Assembly: GCA_015680685.1 (NCBI GenBank)
Contig: MNCI01004098.1
Span: forward strand, 177,209-241,208
Origin: Gnetum montanum
Taxonomy: Eukaryota > Streptophyta > Gnetopsida > Gnetales > Gnetaceae
DNA: 64,000 bases
Reading direction: 5' to 3'
Position numbers and translations under genes: made by a program. This document shows, in pieces, positions 48,812-59,639 of the stretch; the first letter of the stretch is position 1; each line of letters starts with the position of its first letter. Below the pieces are notes generated by a model. That model did not search any database and was not told where the DNA came from. It saw nothing but the letters and a program-made list of their open reading frames with translations.

Positions 48812-48819
48812 GCTGAGTA

Positions 48820-50601
48820 CATCTTTGAAGTTTGGAACCAACGACATGGATGATCCATATAAGCATTATTCATGTTTGCACATGGTTGGGGGTTGTTATT
48901 ATGTAATCTTATGTAGGTTACTGCAATTTTGAAATAATTGCTTTAATTACTGAACATTTTTCCCCAAAATTATATCAAATCAAAAATATTTAGAACTAAG
49001 CTAACACCTCATCCCTATGTAATTATGGTTATGTAATCTCTCCGTCACTCATTCATCTGCACTGATAACGTGTAACGTTCAAGCAAAGTGACACATTCAT
49101 CGGCATAGGTAAAAGCAAAATCACTCACGCTTCGCAAATGTTTCATTCGGTCCCAACACAATCGCTACTACCTTGCAACAACTATTCGCACCTCAGCCAA
49201 GAAGTCGGTACGGAGGCTTGTAATTTCTGAGCAGTTACTATAGTTTTCCAATGCTTAAAAGTTACCAAGATACCTTTCAGAAAACACCCATGTCATTCTA
49301 GAAAGGTTTTAGAATCCAGCGTTCAAAATTCATATGCACTTATTTATAACGTAACTAGAAATGTTGGAAGATCGTTAAATTATACGCAGTAATGGTCAAC
49401 CTCGTAGCACTACTGTGGTCACTTAAAACTCTTATTGCTCTATTGTGTTTATCTTATTCAAAGGTTTCCGTGGAAATACCTATTACGTTTTAAGAAATTG
49501 AAAAGACAATAAAATTTATTAAACTTCAAACAAAAAGGTATGATTTGGAAGCTTTAAAAGTTTTTCTTTCCTATTTTTATTTTTAAATTCCAAATTATAA
49601 AAGATTTTGGCTGCCTGAATATTTTCAAAGTTTTAAAATTAAAATTAAAATTAAACCATAAAAATATGCATGTTATGAGTTTTAAAAAAGTAATTAAATC
49701 TCGATGTTTCTAACTGCTGATTTAAAGTTGAAAACAACCAACTGAACCAAGGACAATGGCACAATGTTATTCTCAAGTAATGAGGATGCTATATCACGAG
49801 ATCCGATAAAAACAAAACTAGGGACCATGCAACAATATTATGCTCAACAAATGATGATGCTATATCGAGATTTTCCTTAAGTGTTTTGGAGACATGATTA
49901 AAAAGTCATGTATTACAGTGTTCCTTATCTGTCTGTTCTTTGACTTCACCCAACTTTACATGACCCAGGCTGTCATTCTTTAGGGAGATGTTTGTGAAGC
50001 CTAGTGTAAGAACCCGGTACATCGTATTTGTCTGGTTGCCTAGAATTATTACGTCCCAGCAAATTTTAATAATAACGTTATCACTGTGATAAATGTTTCC
50101 ACCAAATCATTACATAGAAAGGTCACGTTCTTCTTTTCAATACCTCAGTTCGCGTAGCCTTCGACCTCATTTCGCAGGCTTTCAAGTTGTGATTACCCTT
50201 TAGATAAAAAAGCAAAATTCAAAACAATCTCTTCATCTAAAGTATGATTTAAATATAGTTTATTGTTGCCGTATGGCAAAAAAAGTCTGATTGAAAGAGA
50301 GAAGAAAAGGCAACCAGTGGAGCGGAAATATCTTGTGATTTGAGATTTTTTTGAGAAAAATGGAAAAAAAAAAAGTTTTATCGTTAGACAAAAAAAGAAC
50401 ATTCAGAGTTAATTACAGGCTTTGCCACATAGGCGCTGTTTTTTGACAGGAAGACGAGAGGAGCTGATGAAGACTTTTTTGTGTAGACAGCCAGTGCCTA
50501 TAGGTCGCCGGCCTAGCAAGAGATTTCATTCTCCTCCCACTACTAGATTACGTTTTCATGTTCTATTTCATTCCCGATAGGGTTCTTTTCACCTTTCTTT
50601 G
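48820..50601. other. Intergenic sequence with a short tandem duplication at 49,752-49,872
   Basis: No gene or element recognised. GACAATGGCACAATGTTATT...GATGCTATATCACGAG (49,751-49,801) is repeated as GACCATGCAACAATATTATG...GATGATGCTATATCGAG (49,823-49,872), about 70 bp apart, roughly 80 percent alike by eye. Confidence 0.55.
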
Positions 50602-51212
50602 TGTTGATGTGTAAGTTTTGGACACGCCACCAACATTTATACCCTAAGGCGCCCGGATGAGTACGTAAACCGGGAATAGTCTCAGCTAGCTGGAAAGGGC
50701 TATGGGATAAAACAATAATAATAATATTTTTTTCTTGATGTGGATTCTACTCGGGATCTCTCCTGGGAATCCTCCCTCCTCACGTTCGTTGCAGTTGCAC
50801 AAACCCTGCCAAGATTTTCCAGACCATTCGAGAGTGCCGAGAGAGGGTTTGACGCGGAAACGAACAAGGGAGGATGATGATAACGTTGCTATTTCTTCAT
50901 ATTTTTGTCGTCGAGTTCTGGAACCTCAAAAGAGAAGCAGAGCGGGAGAAACCCTAACCCTAAACTACCACCCACGTCAACCTCAACCGCAACGACAACT
51001 GAAATAAATAAAAAAAATAAGCCTTAAATTTTATGGTTTATGTCAAAATACTTTTTGTTTTGTTTTTATTTATTTATTATTTTCTTATTTTTATTTTTTT
51101 GTTGAATTCCTATGAATTTGATTTGTGCATTTTAACTACTTTGCAACTATAATTTCCTACATGTGCATTGATAATGGCCCCATGCCTAGCATGGGTGAGG
51201 TTGACCTCAACA
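50602..51212 (-). repeat. 3' LTR of family B element (611 bp)
   Basis: Reverse strand starts TGTTGAGGTCAACC at 51,212 and ends ACACATCAACA at 50,602, giving TG...CA ends. Versus the 5' LTR it lacks about 185 bp (at about 50,730), about 78 bp (at about 50,942) and a short piece near 50,640. It keeps the telomere-like AAACCCTAACCCTAAAC at 50,949-50,965 on the forward strand. Confidence 0.88.
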
Positions 51213-51225
51213 TTTAGCCCCCAAA
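51213..51225 (-). other. Polypurine tract of family B element
   Basis: Reverse strand TTTGGGGGCTAAA abuts the TGTTGAGG start of the 3' LTR. Confidence 0.85.
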
Positions 51226-52269
51226 CTACAAATTGCATGTAAGTGCAAGGATCATAAAATTTTGAATGAAAATGCAATAGATAGAGAAATAAAAACAACA
51301 TGAAACAAGAAATGCAAACTTGAAAGTAAAATATAATGTTCTAAACATGATCAAAATAACTAAATAATCGAAAGAGACACCGACATAGGCCATCCAAACA
51401 ACCATTAAAATATAAATATACAATTTATTGTTATTTTAACTAAGATCTATAAATATATATGTGTAATTATATATATATATGTCGATATATGCTTAAGCTC
51501 TCATTCTCAATATTCTCACAAGGTAATAGTAAAAGTATGCAGACTATTTTGAGCAAGCAACTTATACAAAACTTAATGAGGAGGATGAGCTAAAACTCAT
51601 GTTAGATCATAGTAAGCCACAACTTTTAGATTTTTTTTTTTTTTTGAAAAACATAAATTTAAAAGGGGAAACGAAGGTAAGGGTGAGGATTGCTGCCTGA
51701 TCCCATCATGCTCAAAAACTTATTACATTGCCAATGAACATAGTCCTCATTTTTTGTTTTGATTTTTTTTAAAAGGAAACTTTGCTCATGGTGTACTTCA
51801 TTCTTGAGGTAGGAATTTCAACACGAGTTTGGCCGATTAGCTGCACTGCCAAAGAGCATGGTCCTTTTGGAAACTTTGCCCATGGTGCAGTTCAACCATC
51901 GCGTATGTGCCTTTGACTGGTGGCATCATAACAGGTCTCCTAGGTGGCTAAGGAGTCTCAAGTAGAAATGAACACACTTCACCCTGTTGTTCACAGAATA
52001 ACCATGGATCATCATACCTGAGGGCTTGGGCTTATGAGAGGAAAAAATAGAATTTTCCAAGGTCACCTAGTGATTATGACTAACCACTCTCCAATGTCAC
52101 ATATCCTACACTCACATGATCATGATGATAACATGATAAGTTTGTATAAATCCAATGCTCCATAATCTAACATAACAAATAAACTGAAACCTTGGAATCA
52201 ATTGGAAAGAGTTATAGTATTTTTGAAATATAACGTTACAGTAATAGTAAATTATATTATACCTACATT
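51226..52269 (-). other. 3' non-coding part of family B element, no gene seen
   Basis: AT-rich with a TATATATA stretch near 51,465-51,480 and an A/T homopolymer near 51,632. No reading frame with known motifs on either strand. Confidence 0.5.
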
Positions 52270-52294
52270 ATTTTCCAAATTGGAGACATCAGTG

Positions 52295-52367
52295 CCCCGG
52301 CTCTCACCCGAGAGACTCGGGTTCGAGTCCTGGCAATGGAACCACCTTTTTGGTGCTAGAAGGAGGG
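52295..52367 (+). repeat. tRNA-like B box fused to a family B type primer site, opposite orientation to its host
   Basis: GGGTTCGAGTCC at 52,319-52,330 is a perfect Pol III B box / T-loop. It is followed by TGGTGCTAGAAGGAGGG at 52,351-52,367, one base from the primer site of the family B elements (55,447-55,463 and 61,659-61,675). The orientation is forward, whereas the surrounding element is reverse. It probably marks the end of another LTR or a SINE-like insertion. Confidence 0.5.
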
Positions 52368-52394
52368 CTAGTTTGACCAGACACTCTATCCCTC

Positions 52395-52735
52395 TTAAGG
52401 ACTAGATCACCTACTTGAAAATTTTTAGCTAGATGTTTTTTATCGAATCATCTCTTGACAATTTGTTGATGTTTAAGATTATGAAAATCAATACCTACAC
52501 TTATCTTGCTTGATTATTTTCTATAAAGTTTTTCTTTAATATAAGTTCCAATGATAGGTCTAGGTTTTGGTGGGTCATCAGATATAGCTTTTTTAGGAGA
52601 ATGTTCCATGGATGTGTTGCTAAAATTTAGCACACCTTCAAATATTTTAAGAGGTAAGGTCTTATTTATATCTTTGTCTTCCCCTAAAGGTGGTGGATCA
52701 CTTAGACAAAATACATTGTGTTGTTGATAAGGAAA
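52395..52735 (-). pseudogene. Integrase C-terminal end joined to protease-linker sequence
   Basis: Reverse strand near 52,480-52,395 reads HQQIVKR-stop-FDKK...FQVGDLVLK, matching the end of Ty3/gypsy integrase (arginine-rich helix, then FxxGDLVL). Just before it (52,735-52,530) the same frame gives a hydrophilic linker (DPPPLGEDKD, PPKPRPIIG). This directly follows the protease ORF, so the roughly 2.5 kb that should code RT, RNase H and integrase core has been deleted. Confidence 0.7.
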
Positions 52736-52759
52736 GGTGTCTCCATAGTTTTCTTCACC

Positions 52760-54943
52760 TTATCTAGAACTTTGATAGGATTGGATGGGATCTGCATAAG
52801 AGATAGGATTTTTTGTATTTCCACTTACATAGTCATTTTCAACATGTTCACTACACTCAACCTCAATAACCCCAACATAAAGATTAGCATTTCGATCTTC
52901 CAAAGATTGATTTTGTTGATCCAAGGTTGTTACTACTTGTTTGTAGAAGGGTTCTTGAGGTATAGTCATGTATTCAGATTTTCCTTTAATAGGGATCAAT
53001 AATTTAGAGAAATCTAACCTAAAGAAGCCTCCAAACTTAGCTCCAAAAGTCTTAGATAAGAGCACACCATATGTGGGTTTCATGTCAACTACTAAGATAT
53101 CTGTATAACATGTAAATGTAGGGTATTGCTTAAGTTGTACCTTCACTTCTTTTAATAACCCTACCACAAGTAAGTTAGATCCATCGAGTTGAATCACACT
53201 TTTAGTTTGTGGTATCATTTGTGCTCCTACGGGGTTACAAACGTCAAGAGGCATAACAATAATAGTTGCACCAGAATCCATTAAACAGTTATGGACATTC
53301 TTTCCTAAAATAATCAAAGTGGTTAAGAAAGGGGGATGATCCTTTTTGCTAGACTTGGAATTATTCACGTTTTGTACTAATAATGTGTTAGGACTTTCTG
53401 CAAAGTGAACTTGCCTTTTGAGAATTGGGGATTTTTCTCTTTGGGCTATGGGTATATGAACCATATCCCGAATCACTTCTTTCATTTCATTAAAGTATAG
53501 GGGGTCATACATCGAAATGTTGGCTTTAACTCTTTTTAAGTCCTCAATCAAATCATAATTCTTATGTTCATCTTTGGCTTCTTGTTGAGATGGAACTCTT
53601 CTAAGTATAGAAGGGGGGTTTAGTCATTGTGGGACAATTACTTGGGATGATCCGGATTGGTTGTTTTCTTTGTTTTGACTAGGAACTCTTTTGTTTAGAG
53701 GTGTATAGAAATTGTTCCTAGTTTGTTGTTGTGTAGCATTCATAATGTCACTAATTTTATGGTAGCGAGTGTTGTGTGGGTTAGGGTCGCTTAGCATAAC
53801 TTTTTCTAATGAGGAAACCTCTTCATTTTTTGTCTCATGAGGTACATTAAGAACCATGGTAGGGGTTTTCCCATTTTGTTTCCCTTGGGTATTGTCACCA
53901 TACAATGCCATGAATTGAGGACAAGTCTTTTCAGAATGTTGCCTCGTATTATGAAGATGACAATAATCATCGTTGATTGATACACTTAGTTTTTTTGGTT
54001 GGATAGGGCTTTTGTTATTGTTTCTCTTTAGCTCGACCACTTCATTGGAAATTTTTTGTAGTGAAGTGAGTATTTGGGTCATCTGATCTTGGGTTTGGGT
54101 TGGTGGTTCAATAGAATTTGATGTCCCGTTTGGGTTTATAATGGATTGGATCAAGGCTTTTGATTGGTCATCATTCAAACCAGTGTTGGATGGTAAGAAT
54201 GAAGAGGACGTGAGACCTTGAGAGTAATTACTTAAAGGTTGAGTTGATTGAAAGGGAAAAACAACTTGAGGCATAACATTAGATGTTTGAAAAGCTGGTA
54301 GGAGTGGGTTTGATTGCATAGGGTTGCTAACACTCATCATCCCAAATTGGGTTTGGATGTTGTTCATAAGGGTTATTTGCTCTAATTCTACATCTTTTGA
54401 CATTGCACCTTGTATTTCCGTTATGTTGGGATCAGATTTGATAGCATAAGCGAAGAATGGATCAATGATAGAGAGATAGAAGTTGAGGATACTATTTGGT
54501 TGTGGTCGCATCTCATTTGGCACATAGGCTAGTTGATGAAGGAATCTAAGGTTATAATCCCTAACATTTTCCCCATGTAGTTTTCTTAGGATCGTAAAGT
54601 TGCTTGATGTGATAGCTGTGCTTGTAAATTTGTGACATTGATTCAAAAACTTGTTTTTAAATTCTTGCCATGTGTTAATAGAGGCATCAGGAAACATTAA
54701 GAACCATTGGATTGCTTTGGTCCTAAATGTTGTTACAAACACTCTACATGCTACATCATTATGTACAATGTTGTGGATCCCTAATAAGGTTTCAAAACAT
54801 TGTATGTGTTGGCGTGCATCATTCCTAGGGGTTGTAGGATCAAAGAACAGATTTATGTTTTGAAGGAATTTTGGTATGTTATGGTAGTTATGAAAATTAA
54901 AAGGGTTTCTTACTAAGGGAGTCGGGGGTTGATGGGCTGCCAT
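52760..54943 (-). pseudogene. Gag-protease ORF of family B Ty3/gypsy element (one nonsense codon)
   Basis: Met at 54,943 (MAAHQPPTPLVRNPFNFHNY). Residues about 60-190 are a Retrotrans_gag domain (FRTKAIQWF, INTWQEFKNKFLNQ, ENVRDYNLRF). About residue 330 is a His/Cys segment YCHLHNTRQHSEKTCPQF in place of a standard CCHC knuckle. A TGA at 53,624-53,626 interrupts what is a continuous frame in the relative at 62,169; the frame resumes and includes the protease site CLMDSGAT (about 53,290) and MPLDV. The stop sits where the relative has CGA. It ends at 52,760. This would be the structural polyprotein of the particle. Confidence 0.88.
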
Positions 54944-55446
54944 CTTAGTCCGAGGTTTCTTAGGAATTGAATTTGGAAAAAGTGAAACTCATTATTTTCT
55001 CAAAGTAAATTGATGAGTAGCTGGTTGACTAGAGGTAGGAGTATGAGTTCTTTATTGAGATATTTCATAAGAAAAGTCACTCATAAAATGAAAAAAAATA
55101 ACAGGAAATAACAAATGCTAATAAACTATGAAAATTAAAGAAAATGGAAAAAACATTTGATACTATATATTTTTTATTTTTAAAAAATTTTTAAAAGTAA
55201 AATTGAAATTACAAAATTTCAGAAAAGTAAATTAAAAGTAAAATAATTTAAATCACCTCAATTGAATTTTAGAAAAACAAATTAACAAAAGAATTGCTAA
55301 AATATAAATTTGGAGATTTGAAAGTAAAACTAAGATAGAGCAATAAAATTGAAAATAGGGAGGCAAAAACAAAAATAGAGAGTAATAAAAAAAATGATAA
55401 TTTAAAAAAAAACATAAAAAGAAATAAAGAAAAGTTTGAGAAACTG

Positions 55447-55463
55447 CCCTCCTTCTAGCGCCA
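55447..55463 (-). other. Primer-binding site of family B element
   Basis: Reverse strand TGGCGCTAGAAGGAGGG, six bases after the LTR end, identical to 61,659-61,675. I cannot name the tRNA it pairs with. Confidence 0.75.
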
Positions 55464-55469
55464 AAAAGG

Positions 55470-56343
55470 TGTTGATGCGTAAATTTTGGACACGCCGCCA
55501 ACACCTGTGAAAACTCTTTTTAGGAGACTATAGCCTAAGGCGCCTCCCGTATGGGTACGGAAACCCGAGAATAGTATCAGTTGGAAAGGGCTATGGGAAA
55601 AAATAATAATAATAATATTTTTAAGGAAAATATTAAAAACTTAGATTTAATTTTAGGAAAATTCTATTATATCTTGAAAAACATAGTAAAATAATTAAAA
55701 ATCAAAATTAAATATTTGTGCAATTTTTGAGTACAATAATCAATACAAAACAAAATTCAAATTAAATTAAAGTTTATCTTGTCTGCGTTGCTGGTTCTTG
55801 ATGTGGATTCTACTCAGGATGTCTTGGAAATCCTCCCTCCTCATGTTCTAGCCGTTGCCTGAGAGTGTTGGTGGTTGCACAAACCTTGCGCTTGCCAAGA
55901 TTTTTGTGCCGAGAGAGGGTTTGATGCAGAAACGAACAACAGAGGATGATCATAATGTTGCTATTTCTTCGTATTTTTGTCGTCGGACTGGAGTTTTGGA
56001 AGCTCAAAACAGAAGCAGAGGTAGAGGCAGAGGCCGATTTCGGTTTCCTCCCCTCCTCCTCTGGCCGTGGCTAGCTCAGTTGTAAATAGCACCTTGCGGG
56101 AGAAACCCTAACCCTAAACTGCTAGCTGCCAACACGGAAACTGAAATAAAAAAAAAACAAGCCTTAAGTTTTATGGTTTATGTCGAAATACTTTTTTTTT
56201 GTTTTTATTTATTTATTATTTTTATTTTTTTGTTGAATTCCTATGAATTTGATTTGTGCATTTTAACTACTTTGCAACTATAATTTTCTACATGTGCATT
56301 GATAATGGCCCCATGCCTAGCATGGGTGAGGTTGACCTCAACA
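55470..56343 (-). repeat. 5' LTR of family B element (874 bp)
   Basis: Reverse strand TGTTGAGGTCAACC... to ...TTACGCATCAACA. The forward strand carries AAACCCTAACCCTAAAC at 56,102-56,118. It shares its first ~35 bases and its last ~300 bases with the LTR at 60,274-61,652, but its middle is unrelated to that LTR. Confidence 0.9.
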
Positions 56344-56384
56344 ACTACTTCGCTTTCGGGGTCACCCTAGGAGTATTTGAAGCA

Positions 56385-56546
56385 ACTTTGTCATAACAAA
56401 AGTATGAAACAAACCAGCAAATAGCATTATTTCCGTTAAGATCAATGCACCAATTGCAGTACAGTAAAGTTGCAATTCATTAGTTATCCGAGCCTCTCTC
56501 CAAATCGGAAAAAACCTAGATGTTATTTGTATTCCCCAAAACCAAG
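56385..56546 (-). pseudogene. psaA: psaA fragment (nuclear plastid DNA)
   Basis: The reverse strand encodes [20 protein letters not shown], then [12 protein letters not shown], then MLFAGLFH, matching photosystem I P700 apoprotein A1 ([29 protein letters not shown]..., family knowledge). About 54 codons of a 750-residue protein, with several substitutions, no start and no stop of its own. It lies in the nucleus as a plastid-derived fragment and cannot function. It starts just outside the end of the family B 5' LTR. Confidence 0.88.
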
Positions 56547-56560
56547 CTGATAGAGACAAT

Positions 56561-56773
56561 TTGTAAGTTCCCTTTTGGAGATCGGAATCCAAGTATAGTG
56601 TAGAACAAGTTTGTGTAACTGTTGAATTTTATGGTAGAGAATTTAACGGGTCAACTTTAGCAATCCTGCTATAGTGAAAAAATCTGCAAGAGATGCCCAA
56701 TTGGTGAAATCTTTGAATTAGATCATGCTACCTTAAAATTGGATAGTGTTTTTCATATTAGTCCACGGGGAGG
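56561..56773 (+). pseudogene. psbB: psbB fragment (nuclear plastid DNA)
   Basis: The forward strand encodes [20 protein letters not shown] then FYG, and after one frameshift near 56,665, [20 protein letters not shown] and SPRG. This is the part of photosystem II CP47 around [17 protein letters not shown] and AQLGEIFELDRATLKSDG (family knowledge). About 70 codons, opposite in direction to the psaA piece and only about 14 bases from it. In plastid genomes these genes are far apart, so the two were joined during or after transfer. Confidence 0.88.
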
Positions 56774-57926
56774 ATTCCAATTCTTTTGATTTGGTTCCAA
56801 TATCATCAACCAAGAATCCCAAGCTACTGATTCAGCCAAGCAACCCAAAATATGGGGGAGTATAGTGAATTCCTTTATAGTTGTTTCAGCTATTGAAGGT
56901 TGCTTATGCAAATCCATATATTTTTTTATATCAATTTCAAATTTCAGCCTTCCTCCACAATTGGGACTCAAGTGCAAGAAACTTACTCCATGGTTACTTG
57001 TTAGAAACAAGATGGATTTTGTTGATGTTTTTTCTTCTAGTGATGAATTTTGTCTACATTCCTAAGAAAACAAAATTACCTGGGGAAACATTCTATCTTA
57101 ATAAAGTGAAGTTCTGAATCTCAAAATTACCATTAACTTCATAATTTCAAATTTGGTTGTTTATTAGTAGTATTGTAGTGGTAAGAAACAGGTGACATTA
57201 TTTTGTTCGGAATTAACCCAACAGATCCTCGAGCATCTTCATTAACTGGAATTGGGATATCAACCAAATCTGGATTCCCTTCTCTAGAAATGTAAGACTT
57301 TTGAAAAAAGCTAGTGAGATGTTTCCATAGAGAGTTTTTCATTTTACTTTAATTATAGATTGCCTTTACAGATTGCTAAGAAAAAAATGAGTAAAGGACT
57401 GTGTGGTAATCTTGGTATGGAAGTTATGCATGGGTTGAACGATTACAATTTTCCTCTTGACTTAGCCTCGGTGCTCACGTGGGTAATAAATATTTGAGCA
57501 CTTCCACGTTTCTTGAAGACTGGATTATTAAGAATATTTGAGTACTTCTAGGTTTTTCTGGACAGCAGGTTATCTGCAAATCCATCTGGTAAGTGGATAA
57601 AGTTATCGAACAATGGCTTAGGTTCACAACTGCCCAGGCAGCTCTGTCTATTGTCAATTGCTTTGCACTATTTTCGATGTTTGTGAAATGATGCTACGTG
57701 CAATAATTTAATTCCACTGGTCTGTCTGTTCAAACACTCAAACCCTCCGCAAAATGCGAATCCAGAGATAATAATTATCGCCGGAGCCGAGTATTTTCTT
57801 TAGAAATAGTTGTATGTTGTTTCACTGCTTGTCCGCATCATGCATTTCCCATTTAACATTTCTCCTCGCTATCCTCAGTGAGAAAAGTGAAGGCAGCTGA
57901 AATACTGTTATATTTAGTTATAATAG
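56774..57926. other. Unassigned sequence next to the plastid fragments
   Basis: Two reverse-strand open stretches look protein-like but unidentified: 57,010-56,753 (85 codons) and 57,342-57,139 (67 codons, with EGNPDLVDIPIPVNEDARGS). A forward stretch around 57,540-57,690 has an uninterrupted TTAQAALSIVNCFALFSMF. I recognise none; they could be organelle-derived or host gene remnants. Confidence 0.3.
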
Positions 57927-58150
57927 TGTTGTTGCAACACTTATGTCGTGATATAGTTGTTAATGTCTAATTTATATTCAATTAATATCACCTATGAATG
58001 TTCATCTCACATTATAAATATGATTACAAGAAAGGTCGTGTGTTTTGCTTTCATCCTTGTACTATCTCCCTTCCCATTCTCTCTTGTCCACTATGCTTGT
58101 GTAATCCTCTCTGAGGTGATAAAGATTGAGGAACTTGTTTCTTAGTGGGG
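57927..58150 (+). repeat. Probable LTR of a copia relic
   Basis: Begins TGTTGTTGCAACAC and runs to just before a copia-type primer site at 58,157. The right end lacks a clear CA, and no partner LTR was found. Confidence 0.45.
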
Positions 58151-58156
58151 ATTTTT

Positions 58157-58169
58157 TGGTATCGAAGCT
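58157..58169 (+). other. Primer-binding site of copia relic (tRNA-iMet type)
   Basis: TGGTATCGAAGCT, three mismatches from TGGTATCAGAGCC, followed by AGGTT as in many copia elements. Confidence 0.65.
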
Positions 58170-58652
58170 AGGTTCTCCTTGTGGTTCTACTCATGGTGGT
58201 TGTTCTGCCAGGTTTTGCATATGGGTATTTTTTTTTCCTGGTTTCTACTTGTAATTTTTTATGACGTTGCACCTATGGTAGTTCTTTATTCTTTGTTTGT
58301 TGATTTTAAATAAATAGAAAGTCTAAAATATCTTTGACAAGTGGCTATTGAATTCAACTTTTATGGCAAGTGGTTGTTTAATGTAACCTTATGTGTAACA
58401 AGCAATCAACCTTGTTAGCCCTTTATAGGAAATTAGGAAGTGGTGGAATCCTTTTCAATTTTTCACTATTGTGTAATGTTTCTAAAATCTCTAAAATATG
58501 TTATATATCAAAATGTAATCTATCCTCCTTGTGAAGAGGGAGATTTTATACATGTGTACATATTAGGGTTGATGGAGATTTTCGACATAATATCTTAGGG
58601 TTCATGGCACTAGAAAAGTTTCTTAGGGTTGACGATATTAATAGAGTTTTCT

Positions 58653-59145
58653 AATGCATTGATTTTGGTCCAAAGTAGGGAATATCTATGATAGGATTAA
58701 GCTTCTAAAAATATGTATAACATATTTATTGATTTAACTAAAAATTTAAAGGGTCATCCTCCCTTGATAGGAGACATTACTCTTGACCAATAGGATGGTG
58801 TGAATGATATACAAGAAATAAGTAAACGAGAAGATTTAAGTAAAGATGAGAAAATAGCATATCAACATGATGCTCTATCAACTTCACAACCCAATTTTTT
58901 TTGATGCATTGATTTTGGTCCAAAGTTACAAAGATCTGTGATAGGATTAAAATTTTGAAAATATATATAATGTATTTATTGATTTGAATAAAAATTTAAA
59001 GGGTAATTCGATCGACAAGAGACACTGCTCTTGACCAACATGATGGTGTAAATGATGTACAAGAAATAAGTACAACAAAAGATTTAAGTGAAGATGAGAA
59101 AATAGAGTATCAACATAATGCTCTATCAACTTCACAATCCATAAG
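58653..59145 (+). repeat. Tandem duplication of ~245 bp within copia relic
   Basis: 58,653-58,895 is repeated at 58,905-59,145: both run from TGCATTGATTTTGGTCCAAAG to CTATCAACTTCACAA(C/T)CCA. The second copy keeps a longer open frame (DGVNDVQEIS...KDLSEDEK), which looks like the linker between integrase and RT of a copia element. Confidence 0.8.
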
Positions 59146-59169
59146 ATGATTTGTTGTAAAGAAAATTTC

Positions 59170-59600
59170 CTACTTGTTTTGAAGATAAAATTCTAATCAC
59201 TAAAGCTAAACCATTTATTTATGATAAAGCATGCATATCTCTTTATATTAAAGAGTGGAAGCAAGCGATGGATAATGAAATATCCTTTATTCATAAGAAT
59301 AAGACATGGGAATTGGTTAAACTTTCATTTGATAGAAAACCAATTAGATGTAATTAGGTGTTGAAAATTAAATCTAGTGATCAATTTAAAGCATGTTTGT
59401 AGCTAAGGGTTATTCCTAAAAGAAGGAAATTGATTATGATGAAATCTTCTCCTAGTAAATTTAACATCCCTTAGATCATTGCTTTCAATGTAATTGCTTA
59501 TGATTTGGAATAAATGAATGTGAAAGAAGTTTTCTTTCACAATGGTAATGTTGAGGAGATATTGAATGGTGAGTGGTGGAGTATCCAACACCCAACCATA
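59170..59600 (+). pseudogene. Copia reverse transcriptase N-terminal fragment
   Basis: EWKQAMDNEISFIHKNKTWE then LVKL and RKPI give the classic start of copia RT (W-x-x-AM-x-x-E...NKTWELV). After a frameshift near 59,395, FVAKGYS-stop-KKEIDYDEIFS follows, then scattered VKEVFFHNGNVEE. The catalytic half is absent. Four or more stops. It belongs to the same relic as the primer site at 58,157; the region between is too decayed to read. Confidence 0.8.
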
Positions 59601-59639
59601 TGAGATATGAGTGTTCACGTTTGATCCTAGTTGAATTTT

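Larger units (their letters stand above)
50602..56343 (-). mobile_element. Family B Ty3/gypsy element, internally deleted
   Basis: Reverse-strand order: 5' LTR, primer site, gag-protease, a short integrase-end fragment, polypurine tract, 3' LTR. RT, RNase H and most of integrase are missing. The two LTRs differ by several large indels (874 versus 611 bp) and no target duplication flanks the element (CTTTG left, ACTAC right), so the ends may come from different insertions joined by recombination. A related element begins at 60,274. Confidence 0.85.

Noticed and set aside
56050..56095. tRNA gene suggested by TAGCTCAGTTGTAAATAGC
   Set aside because: Good A box resemblance only; no B box at the right distance and no cloverleaf, and the segment is missing from the partner LTR.
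50602..56343. Target-site duplication around the family B element
   Set aside because: The five bases on each side (CTTTG and ACTAC) do not match.
56362..56592. Functional photosystem gene
   Set aside because: Only about 54 codons match psaA, without start, stop or plastid context.
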